Shown here: positions 6,816 through 13,680 of the stretch, in pieces | How positions within the stretch are numbered: position 1 is the stretch's first letter | How the letters are laid out: every line of letters begins with the position of its first letter | Assembly: GCA_026125835.1 (NCBI GenBank) | Contig: JAHCKJ010000016.1 | Location: 1 to 16,011, forward strand | Direction of reading: 5' to 3' | DNA length: 16,011 bases | Origin: Sphingopyxis sp. | GTDB taxonomy: Bacteria; Pseudomonadota; Alphaproteobacteria; Sphingomonadales; Sphingomonadaceae | Position numbers and translations under genes: made by a program | Notes under the pieces: generated by a model | Told to the model about the DNA's origin: nothing | The model's database searches: none | The model's input: only the letters and a program-made list of their open reading frames with translations

Positions 6816-7757
6816 TCAGCCCTTCTCCGTCGCACTGGCCGCAGCCACCGCGTCAACCGCTTCGCGCGCCTCGTCGAGCCGCGCGGGTGCCACCTGTCCC
6901 TCGTGCGGCAGCCGCAGGACAAAGCGCTTCGGATCGCGCATGTCGAAACGCAGGATGCCGCGCCCGAGCAGTCGGTTGGCGCCGTCGAGATGCGCGAACT
7001 TCGCCAGCGCCGCCTTCGCTTCCGCCTCGCCTTCGGGCAGCGACAGCGTCTCGCCGCTGCGAAAGCGCAGATCCCAGCGGCGGTTGCCGACCCATGTCGC
7101 GCCGGCAAGCAATTCCTTGAGGCTGCTGGCCTCGGCGAGCAAGCGGTCCAGATCCTGCGAACGCTGGTTCGCTTTCGGACCAATGACCAGCGGCAGGTCG
7201 GGCATCGTCGCCACCGTCACCGGTTCCAGCACCACGCCCTTTTCGTCGATCAGCGACAATCGCCCGCCATGCTGCCAGATCGCCGCCGGGGTGCGCTCGA
7301 CAATGTCGACGACCAGCGTGTCGGGCAGCCGCCGCGACACGCGCGCGTCCTTGATCCAGCCATAGCGCATCAGGTCGCGGCGCACGTCGGCCAGATCGAC
7401 CGCCGCCATCGACCGGTCCTTCTGCGCCAGCGCGATGTCATATACTTTCAACCGGTCGATCCGGTCGGCGCCGACGACCTCGACCTTCTTGACCTGGAAA
7501 CCGGCGCGGCCGACGGCCTGCGCCCATTCCTCATGCACCTTGGCGGTCACCCCCGTCGCATGCGCCGCCAGCCCGGCGACTGCAAACAGGCTGATCCCGA
7601 CGGTCCAGTTGGCGATCCTCTGCAACCGCTGCGGGCTGACCGGCAGCGCGTTGATGATCGCGTTCAGCCGCGACTGCTGGACCTTGCGCCGTTTCTTCGG
7701 CGCGCGCGCGGGCCGCCGTGGCGGCGCCTTCCCGCGCTTGATCTGCGTCTTGCTCAT
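6816..7757 (-). CDS. ftsQ: Cell division protein FtsQ
   Basis: FtsQ is the bitopic inner-membrane scaffold that links cytoplasmic and periplasmic divisome parts, chiefly through FtsL and FtsB. From ATG 7757 it has 313 residues. A strongly basic cytoplasmic tail (about 1-45) is followed by one membrane segment (about 50-70, WTVGISLFAVAGLAAHA). A POTRA domain follows (about 87-156, FQVKKVEVVGADRI to LVVDIVERTPAAIW), then the beta domain. ATG 7757 was preferred to an upstream in-frame start at 7811 because the latter would run 44 bases into ddl and adds an atypical N-terminus. ATG 7757 lies 10 bases after the ddl stop, and the ftsQ stop lies 3 bases before ftsA. Confidence 0.95.
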   Translation of the reverse strand: MSKTQIKRGKAPPRRPARAPKKRRKVQQSRLNAIINALPVSPQRLQRIANWTVGISLFAVAGLAAHATGVTAKVHEEWAQAVGRAGFQVKKVEVVGADRIDRLKVYDIALAQKDRSMAAVDLADVRRDLMRYGWIKDARVSRRLPDTLVVDIVERTPAAIWQHGGRLSLIDEKGVVLEPVTVATMPDLPLVIGPKANQRSQDLDRLLAEASSLKELLAGATWVGNRRWDLRFRSGETLSLPEGEAEAKAALAKFAHLDGANRLLGRGILRFDMRDPKRFVLRLPHEGQVAPARLDEAREAVDAVAAASATEKG

Positions 7758-7767
7758 GGCGCTATTC

Positions 7768-8690
7768 TCATGACAGGGCTTCCCCCACGATGCGTTCGAC
7801 AAGTTCGGCATAATCCATACCCACCGCGCGCGCCTGTTCGGGCACCAGGCTGAGCGGGGTCATGCCGGGCTGGGTATTGACCTCGAGCAGGAAAATGCCC
7901 GCCAGCCCATGTTCGTCGTCCCAGCGGAAATCCGACCGCGACGCGCCCTTGCAACCGGGCAGACGGTGCGCCTGCCGCAGATCCATCCGCTGCGCGACAC
8001 TCGGCGAGGGACGTCGGCGGGGCACACATGTTCGGTCAACCCCGCGGTATATTTGGCGTCATAATCGTAAAAGCCGGACTTCACCCGCAATTCGGTCACC
8101 GCCAACGCCGTGTCGCCCAGCACCGCAACCGTCAGCTCGCGCCCCTTGATAAAGGGTTCGGCGAGCAGACGGTCGAATTCCTGCCACGGACCGACGGCCT
8201 CGCGCGCGATCGGGTTGCCGTAATTGCTGTCGTCCTTGACGATAGCGACCCCGACCGACGATCCTTCGTTGACGGGTTTCAGCACATAGGGACGCGGCAA
8301 AGGGTCGACTGTAAACAGGCTTTCGCTGTCGACCATCACCCCGGTCGGCATCGGGATGCCATGCGGCACCAGCGCCTGTTTCGTCAATTCCTTGTCGATC
8401 GCGATCACCGAGGTGACGAGGCCGCTGTGGGTGTATTTCAGCCCCATCAGGTCGAGCATTCCCTGCACCGTCCCGTCCTCGCCGGGAACACCGTGCAGCG
8501 CGTTGAACACAACATCGGGTTTCGCTTCCGCCAGCCGCAGCGCGACATCGCGGTCCATGTCGATCCGCGTAACCCTGTGGCCGCGGCTTTCGAGCGCATC
8601 GGCAACGCCGTTGCCGCTCATCAGCGACACTTCGCGTTCGGCGGACCAGCCGCCCATCAGGACGGCGACATGCCACGGACCGCGGGTCAT
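7768..8690 (-). pseudogene. ddl: D-alanine--D-alanine ligase, interrupted by a frameshift
   Basis: Ddl joins two D-alanines with ATP in the cytoplasm, making the dipeptide that MurF adds to the muropeptide. The first frame (ATG 8690 onward) has intact family sequence: GGWSAEREVSL (14-24), FNALHGVPGEDG (62-73), and the ATP-grasp stretch VLKPVNEGSSVGV (136-148), up to HVCPADVP (221-228, near 8009). It then turns into unrelated sequence and stops at 7860. Family sequence resumes in the neighbouring frame: GCKGASRSDFRWDD, then FLLEVNTQPGMTPLSLVPEQ, ending at 7768. Restoring one base near 7980-8010 gives about 307 residues, the usual Ddl length. As written, the product loses the Mg-binding residues (the EVN motif) and would be inactive. 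GGAG lies 7 bases before ATG 8690. Because ddl is normally essential and both halves are well preserved, a sequence error or very recent mutation is likelier than old decay. Confidence 0.9.
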
Positions 8691-8712
8691 AAATTAACTC
8701 CGATCTTCACAA

Positions 8713-8800
8713 CCGTTTGTCCTGAGCTTGTCGAAGGACCGTTCATCCTTGACGACACTAAAGAAAAAGGACGGCCCTTCGACAAGCTCAGGGCAAACGG
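8713..8800. repeat. Palindromic intergenic repeat (sphingomonad type) between murB and ddl
   Basis: Two 30-base arms, 8713-8742 and 8771-8800, are inverted copies with two mismatches around a 28-base loop. Each arm has the core CCTGAGCTTGTCGAAGG, a motif I recognise as widespread in sphingomonad intergenic regions. It fills most of the 127-base gap after the murB stop. Transcribed from either strand it would form a long stable hairpin. No T run follows on the minus strand, so it is not a typical terminator. Possible roles are transcript protection or processing. Confidence 0.85.
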
Positions 8801-8817
8801 AGTGGAGGAAGGCGACA

Positions 8818-9717
8818 TTATTTCTTCACCCCCACCCGTTGAATCTCCCATTGCAAATCAATGCCGCTCTTCGCCTTCACCCGGCGGCGGACTTCCTCGC
8901 CCAGTGCCTCGATATCGGCGCTGGTCGCCTCACCCGTGTTGATCAGGAAATTGGTGTGCTTTTCGCTGACCTGCGCGCCGCCGACCGCGAGGCCGCGGCA
9001 CCCGGCCGCGTCGACGAGCTGCCAGGCCTTGTGCCCGTCGGGGTTCTTGAAGGTCGACCCGCCGGTTTTCGACCGCAAAGGCTGCGAGGCTTCGCGGCTT
9101 GCGGAGATGCGGTCCATCTCGGCCTGGATCGCCGCGGGTTCGCCGGGTCGACCGCGAAAGGTCGCGCCGATCACGACCGCGCCCTCGGGCAGGTCGCTGT
9201 GGCGATAGGTGTAACCGAGGTCGGCGAGTGGCAGCGTCTTGCGTTCGCCCGAGCGCAGCACGACGTCGGCGTCGATCAAAATATCCTTCACCTCGCCGCC
9301 ATAGGCGCCGCCGTTCATACGGACGAAACCGCCGACGGTGCCGGGAATCGAGCGCAGGAATTCCAGGCCCGCGATCCCGGCGTCGCGCGCGGTCGAGGAA
9401 ACGAGGATGCCCGACGCGCCGCCGCCGCAGCGCAGCGTCGTCGGATCGACCGCCTCGACCTTGGCGAACGCCTTGCCGAGCCGGACGACAACGCCCGGAA
9501 AGCCGCCGTCGCGGACGATCAGGTTCGAGCCGAGGCCGAGCGCCATTACGGGGATCGCGGGGTCGAGATCGCGCAGGAAATCGGCGAGATCGTCGGCGTC
9601 TTTCGGCTCGAACAACCAGTCGGCGGGGCCGCCCGACTTGAACCAGACGAGCGGTGCGAGGGGTGCTTGCGGGGTGAGTTTGCCGCGCACGGCGGGGAGG
9701 GTGGCAAGGTCGCTCAC
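8818..9717 (-). CDS. murB: UDP-N-acetylenolpyruvoylglucosamine reductase
   Basis: MurB is an FAD enzyme that uses NADPH to reduce UDP-GlcNAc-enolpyruvate to UDP-MurNAc. From GTG 9717 it has 299 residues, typical of the short type II MurB. Flavin-binding features are WFKSGGPADWL (25-35), GLGSNLIVRDGG (61-72), IPGTVGG (124-130) and MNGGAYGGEV (134-143). The catalytic set is visible: R172 in YRHS, the proton-donor serine S221 in KTGGSTFKNP, and E291 in LQWEIQRVG. An in-frame extension to 9897 adds 60 residues encoded by the intergenic repeat and the murC end. It is rejected because GTG 9717 has a good ribosome site and the extension is not protein-like. The gene sits between murC and ddl, the usual alphaproteobacterial position, with a palindromic repeat on both sides. 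Confidence 0.96.
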   Translation of the reverse strand: MSDLATLPAVRGKLTPQAPLAPLVWFKSGGPADWLFEPKDADDLADFLRDLDPAIPVMALGLGSNLIVRDGGFPGVVVRLGKAFAKVEAVDPTTLRCGGGASGILVSSTARDAGIAGLEFLRSIPGTVGGFVRMNGGAYGGEVKDILIDADVVLRSGERKTLPLADLGYTYRHSDLPEGAVVIGATFRGRPGEPAAIQAEMDRISASREASQPLRSKTGGSTFKNPDGHKAWQLVDAAGCRGLAVGGAQVSEKHTNFLINTGEATSADIEALGEEVRRRVKAKSGIDLQWEIQRVGVKK

Positions 9718-9724
9718 AACCGCA

Positions 9725-9731
9725 CCCCTTC
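9725..9731 (-). promoter_or_regulatory. Ribosome binding site of murB
   Basis: GAAGGGG lies 7 bases before GTG 9717 on the minus strand and decides the MurB start. It begins one base after the palindromic repeat arm ends at 9733, so the hairpin would abut the ribosome site. Confidence 0.7.
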
Positions 9732-9732
9732 C

Positions 9733-9806
9733 CCGTTCGTCCCGAGCGAAGTCGAGGGACGCCTGGCGCTGCGCTGGCGTGTCTCGACTTCGCTCGACAC
9801 AAACGG
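9733..9806. repeat. Palindromic intergenic repeat (sphingomonad type) between murC and murB
   Basis: Two 31-base arms, 9733-9763 and 9776-9806, are inverted copies with five mismatches around a 12-base loop. The shared core is CGAGCGAAGTCGAG, flanked by CCGTTYGT at the outer ends. The same outer sequence starts the arms of the repeat at 8713-8800, so the two look like members of one superfamily with different cores. It occupies most of the 115-base murC-murB gap. Confidence 0.85.
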
Positions 9807-9832
9807 AGATGGGATGGGAACGGAGAAGTTTG

Positions 9833-11269
9833 TCACCCCGCCCCCTCAACTGCGCTCGCCAGACCCGCCGCCATCTTGGTAATATCACCCGCGCCAAGGC
9901 AGATGATCATATCGCCCGCACCAAGATCGCCCGCCTTGATACTGTCCGCGATACTCGCCGCCAGCGCCCCGGCATCCGCAACGACGCTCGCCTGCCGATG
10001 CCCGCGGTCGCGCAAGCCAGCAACTAGCGCGTCCGACGACACACCCTCAATCGGCGCCTCGCCCGCCGCATAGACGGGCAGCGCGAGCACGATGTCGGCG
10101 TCGTTAAACGCCTGCTGGAAATCGTCCATATGATCGCGCAGGCGCGTGAAGCGGTGCGGCTGGACCACCCCGACGACGCGGCCCGCGCCGACGCCCTCGC
10201 GCGCCGCCGACAGCACCGCGCGGATTTCGACCGGGTGGTGGGCGTAATCGTCGATCACGGTGACGATACCGCCCTCGACCGCGATCTCGCCGACCTTGGT
10301 GAAGCGGCGCTTGACCCCGGCGAAGCCGTTGAAGCCCGACACGATCTTGTCGTCCGGCACGCCCATGTGCAGCGCCACCGCAATCGCGGCGAGCGAGTTC
10401 TGGACATTGTGGCGCCCCGACATCGGCAGGTGGATGCCCTCGATCGTCCGGCTGTTGCCGTCGCGGTCGCGCACGACGACGTCGAAGCGATTGCCGTCGG
10501 AACCAGGCACGACATTGGTGCCGCGCACATCGGCCTGCGCGGAGAAACCATAGGTCACGATCCGCCGGTCGCGGATGCGCGGGATGATCGCCTGCACTTC
10601 GGGATGGTCGAGGCACAGCATCGCGGCGCCATAAAAAGGCACATTCTCGATAAACTCGACAAACGCATCCTTGATCGCGTCGAAGCTGCCATAATGATCG
10701 AGATGTTCGGGGTCGATGTTGGTGACGACCGCAATCGTCCCGTCAAGGCGCAGGAAGCTGCCGTCGCTCTCGTCGGCCTCGACCACCATCCAGTCGCTCG
10801 CGCCGAGCCGCGCGTTCGAGCCGTAATTGTTGATGATGCCGCCGTTGATGACGGTCGGGTCGATCCCGCCCGCGTCGAGCAGCGCCGCGACCAGGCTGGT
10901 CGTCGTCGTCTTGCCATGCGTCCCGGCGATCGCGACGGTCGATTTCAGCCGCATCAGTTCGGCGAGCATTTCGGCGCGGCGGACGAGCGGGATGCGGTGC
11001 GCGAGCGCGGCCTCGACCTCGGGATTGCCGCGCTTCACCGCGGTCGAAGTGACAACGACCGAAACGCCATCGACGTTCGCGGCATCATGCCCGATCGCAA
11101 CCTTGATCCCGCGTTTGCGCAGGCCTTCGATCACATAGCCGTCGGCAATGTCGCTGCCCTGCACCTGATAGCCGAGGTTGTGCATCACCTCGGCGATGCC
11201 CGACATGCCGATGCCGCCGATGCCGATGAAGTGGATCGTGCCGATGTCGGTCGCAACGCCGCGCATCAT
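9833..11269 (-). CDS. murC: UDP-N-acetylmuramate--L-alanine ligase
   Basis: MurC adds L-alanine to UDP-MurNAc with ATP, the first step of stem-peptide assembly in the cytoplasm. The protein is 478 residues. The N-terminal UDP-binding Rossmann motif is IHFIGIGGIGMSG (12-24). The ATP-binding loop GTHGKTTTTS is at 116-125, followed by the central-domain VVEADESDGSFL and NIDPEHLDHYG motifs. The C-terminal ligase domain includes DDYAHHPVEI and VVGVVQPHRFTR. Two adjacent start codons exist. ATG 11269 makes an ATGA overlap with the murG stop, but the Shine-Dalgarno GGGAGG (11273-11278) is 3 bases from it and 6 bases from ATG 11266, so 11266 may be the real start. Both give essentially the same protein. 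Confidence 0.97.
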   Translation of the reverse strand: MMRGVATDIGTIHFIGIGGIGMSGIAEVMHNLGYQVQGSDIADGYVIEGLRKRGIKVAIGHDAANVDGVSVVVTSTAVKRGNPEVEAALAHRIPLVRRAEMLAELMRLKSTVAIAGTHGKTTTTSLVAALLDAGGIDPTVINGGIINNYGSNARLGASDWMVVEADESDGSFLRLDGTIAVVTNIDPEHLDHYGSFDAIKDAFVEFIENVPFYGAAMLCLDHPEVQAIIPRIRDRRIVTYGFSAQADVRGTNVVPGSDGNRFDVVVRDRDGNSRTIEGIHLPMSGRHNVQNSLAAIAVALHMGVPDDKIVSGFNGFAGVKRRFTKVGEIAVEGGIVTVIDDYAHHPVEIRAVLSAAREGVGAGRVVGVVQPHRFTRLRDHMDDFQQAFNDADIVLALPVYAAGEAPIEGVSSDALVAGLRDRGHRQASVVADAGALAASIADSIKAGDLGAGDMIICLGAGDITKMAAGLASAVEGAG

Positions 11270-12450
11270 TCGCCTCCCATGCGGGCCGACGCCATGCCAC
11301 TCGCCGCGGCGCGCTGGCCCGACGGCGCGCCGACGCGGATAACGTCCATCATCGGTGGCGCAGCAAGCGATTCGACGAGGTCGGCAAGGTCGCGCGTCGC
11401 GTCGGGCAGTCCGCAGCTCGCGGCGCGCGCGGCGGCATTTTCCAGCGCGCCGGGTTCGAGCGCCATGCGCTGGATCTGCTTCGCGAGTTCGCCAGCGGTG
11501 AATTGCGGTTGCGCGATCGACCGCGCCCCGCCCGCCTGCACCATATCGACGACGTTATAGGTCTGGTGATTGTCCATTGCGTGCGGATAGGGAACGAAGA
11601 TCGCGGGCCGCCCGGCGCAGGCCAGTTCGGCCACCGTCGATGCCCCGGCGCGCGCGATCACCAGATGCGCCCAGCGCAACCGGTCGGGAAAATCGGTGAT
11701 ATAAGGCGCGCATTCGGCGGCGACGCCCAGCGCCGCATATTTGCCGCGCACGTCCTCCAGATCGGCCTCGCGGCACTGCTGGACGACCTGCAACCGGTCG
11801 AGCAGCGCACGCGGCAGCATCGCAATCGCGGCGGGCACGACATCGCTGAGCACCGTCGCGCCCAGGCTGCCGCCGACCACGAGCAGGCGGAAAATGCCGT
11901 CCTCGCTCAGCGGCGGGAAGCCTTCCCCGCGGATCGCGACAATCTCGTCGCGCACCGGATTGCCGGTGATGTGCTTTTTCAGTTCATGCCCCGCCGGGTA
12001 GCGCTGGATATTGTGATAAGCGACCGCAACGGCATCGACGCGCGGCGCCATCATCCGGTTGACCCGGCCCAATACGGCATTTTGTTCGTGCAACACCCGC
12101 GGCCGCTTCGTCGCGCCCGCGGCGAGCAGGCTGGGCAGCGACGGATAGCCGCCGAAACCGACGACGACGGCGGGATCGAAATCGTGGATCAGGTCGATCG
12201 CCATGCGGCGTCCCTTGCGGATCGCCAGCCCCGCCTTGACCCACCCGAGCGGTCCGCCCGCCACGCGCCCGGCGGGCAGCACATGCGTTTCCAGTTCGGA
12301 GGGCGCGCCCGGAATACGCAGGCCGCGGTCGTCGCTGACCAGCGCGACGCGATGCCCGCGCGCGATCAGCTCGCCCGCCAGCGCATAAGCGGGCAGCATA
12401 TGTCCCCCCGTCCCTCCGGCAGCGAGCAGATAGTGGCGGGTTGCGCTCAT
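11266..12450 (-). CDS. murG: Undecaprenyldiphospho-muramoylpentapeptide beta-N-acetylglucosaminyltransferase
   Basis: MurG transfers GlcNAc from UDP-GlcNAc to lipid I, making lipid II at the cytoplasmic face of the inner membrane. The protein has 394 residues. The acceptor-side glycine loop GGTGGH is at 12-17. A second glycine-rich loop, VVGGSLGATVL, lies at 191-201. The donor-binding C-terminal motif is ARAGASTVAELACAGRPAIF (267-285), with the conserved Glu, followed by NHQTYN. The core aligns to about residue 362. About 30 further residues rich in Ala, Gly and Met form a tail not found in E. coli MurG (355 residues). The start ATG 12450 overlaps the ftsW stop by 4 bases (ATGA) and the stop overlaps murC by 4 bases. 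Confidence 0.97.
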   Translation of the reverse strand: MSATRHYLLAAGGTGGHMLPAYALAGELIARGHRVALVSDDRGLRIPGAPSELETHVLPAGRVAGGPLGWVKAGLAIRKGRRMAIDLIHDFDPAVVVGFGGYPSLPSLLAAGATKRPRVLHEQNAVLGRVNRMMAPRVDAVAVAYHNIQRYPAGHELKKHITGNPVRDEIVAIRGEGFPPLSEDGIFRLLVVGGSLGATVLSDVVPAAIAMLPRALLDRLQVVQQCREADLEDVRGKYAALGVAAECAPYITDFPDRLRWAHLVIARAGASTVAELACAGRPAIFVPYPHAMDNHQTYNVVDMVQAGGARSIAQPQFTAGELAKQIQRMALEPGALENAAARAASCGLPDATRDLADLVESLAAPPMMDVIRVGAPSGQRAAASGMASARMGGE

Positions 12451-13673
12451 TTCTTGTTCCAGTTGCGGGTCATCGACACCCGAGCCGAGTAGGGGTTTCG
12501 CCGGGTCAGCGACAAGAGAAAACCCATGCCGATCGACAAAGCGATGAAGGAAGACCCGCCATAGCTGATGAACGGCAACGTCATCCCCTTCGACGGGAAC
12601 AACTGGGTGTTCACCGCCATGTTGATCGTCGCCTGCCCGCCGAACTGCGCGATCAGGCCCGCGACGGCGAGGATCAGGAAGCTGTCCTCTTCATCGAGCA
12701 GGCGCACGAGCACGCGCACGATGATCGCCAGATACAGGACCGCGATCGCGATGCAGGCGATCATCCCGAATTCCTCGCCGATGACCGAGAAAATATAGTC
12801 GGTGTGCGCTTCGGGCAGCTGGAATTTGGCGAGGCCCGCCCCCGGCCCCGTGCCGATCAGCCCGCCCGCGGTCAGCGTCGCATGGGCGCGGTCGACCTGG
12901 AAACTGTCGCCCTCGGCGAACAGCCAGATATTGATGCGCTGCTGCGCGACCGGATAAAAGAAATAGGCGAGGACGATCCCGACGACACCTGTCGCCGCGA
13001 GCATCCCCATGATCCGCATCGACAGGCCGGCGACGAGCACCAGCACCAGCCAGGTTGCCGCAAAGATCACGGTCTGCCCCAGATCGGGCTGGCCCATCAA
13101 CAGAACCGCGATAATGCCGGTCAGCACAAAGCTGAGCGGCACCACGGGCAGGCTCTGGTCGTGCAGGCGCAGCGACAGCACCCACGCCAGCGTCACCGCA
13201 AAAAAAGGCTTCAGAAACTCCGAAGGCTGTAACCGGAACACCCCGCTGCCGATCCACCGCTGGGCGCCGTTGACCGTCGCCCCGAACAGCGGAACCAGGA
13301 ACAGCAGAATCAGGAACGTAATCGTGCCATAGATCGCAAAGCGCCGCGCCTGTGCCTTGGGCAGCATCGACACGGCGAGCATCACCGGCACCCCGACGAT
13401 CACCCACATCAGCTGGCGATAGAAATAATAGAGCGGGTCGAGCGACGCGGTGCTGGTCGACAGTTTCTGCGCCGCCACCGGCGAAGCCGCGGCGACTGCG
13501 ACCAGACCGATCGCGACGAGCATCGACACCAGCAGTAACAGCACCCGGTCGATTTCCCAGAACCACAGGCCCAGCGGGGTGCGGTCGGCGCGGCTCAGCC
13601 GCGGACCGCGGCGCTTGACGGTGCGCGTGGCGGCGATCACCGGCCGTTCGGTCACACTGTCCATCTGGTCCAT
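12447..13673 (-). CDS. ftsW: Septal peptidoglycan glycosyltransferase FtsW (SEDS family)
   Basis: FtsW is the multi-pass SEDS polymerase that makes septal glycan with its partner class B PBP. From ATG 13673 it has 408 residues: a basic cytoplasmic N-terminus (about 1-38) and roughly ten hydrophobic segments. SEDS landmarks are QRWIGSGVFRLQPSEFLKP (138-156), GQPDLGQTVIF (194-204), the large periplasmic loop with GGLIGTGPGAG (270-280) and EAHTDYIFSVIGEEFG (288-303, carrying the conserved Asp), and LPFISYGGSS (366-375). FtsW and RodA are close; the dcw position and the flanking mur genes favour FtsW. ATG 13664 is an alternative start with better spacing to GGGGA. The stop overlaps murG by 4 bases and the start follows the murD stop by 7 bases. 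Confidence 0.96.
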   Translation of the reverse strand: MDQMDSVTERPVIAATRTVKRRGPRLSRADRTPLGLWFWEIDRVLLLLVSMLVAIGLVAVAAASPVAAQKLSTSTASLDPLYYFYRQLMWVIVGVPVMLAVSMLPKAQARRFAIYGTITFLILLFLVPLFGATVNGAQRWIGSGVFRLQPSEFLKPFFAVTLAWVLSLRLHDQSLPVVPLSFVLTGIIAVLLMGQPDLGQTVIFAATWLVLVLVAGLSMRIMGMLAATGVVGIVLAYFFYPVAQQRINIWLFAEGDSFQVDRAHATLTAGGLIGTGPGAGLAKFQLPEAHTDYIFSVIGEEFGMIACIAIAVLYLAIIVRVLVRLLDEEDSFLILAVAGLIAQFGGQATINMAVNTQLFPSKGMTLPFISYGGSSFIALSIGMGFLLSLTRRNPYSARVSMTRNWNKK

Positions 13674-13680
13674 TCCCCGC

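Noticed and set aside
5499..7853. Long plus-strand open frame of 784 codons opposite ftsA, ftsQ and the ddl end
   Set aside because: It mirrors codon structure of genuine minus-strand genes in GC-rich DNA, is rich in Arg, His, Asp and Ala, and shows no recognisable domain.
7975..8012. Programmed -1 ribosomal frameshifting in ddl
   Set aside because: No X-XXY-YYZ slippery heptamer is visible in the switch region, and no Ddl is known to me to use recoding. A missing base is simpler.
8713..9806. The two palindromic repeats as intrinsic terminators
   Set aside because: Neither has a T run following the hairpin on the minus strand, and both lie inside a cluster of genes expected to be co-transcribed.
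10130..12492. Plus-strand open frames of 476 and 329 codons opposite murC and murG
   Set aside because: They are antisense shadows of well-supported Mur genes and show no motifs or convincing ribosome sites.
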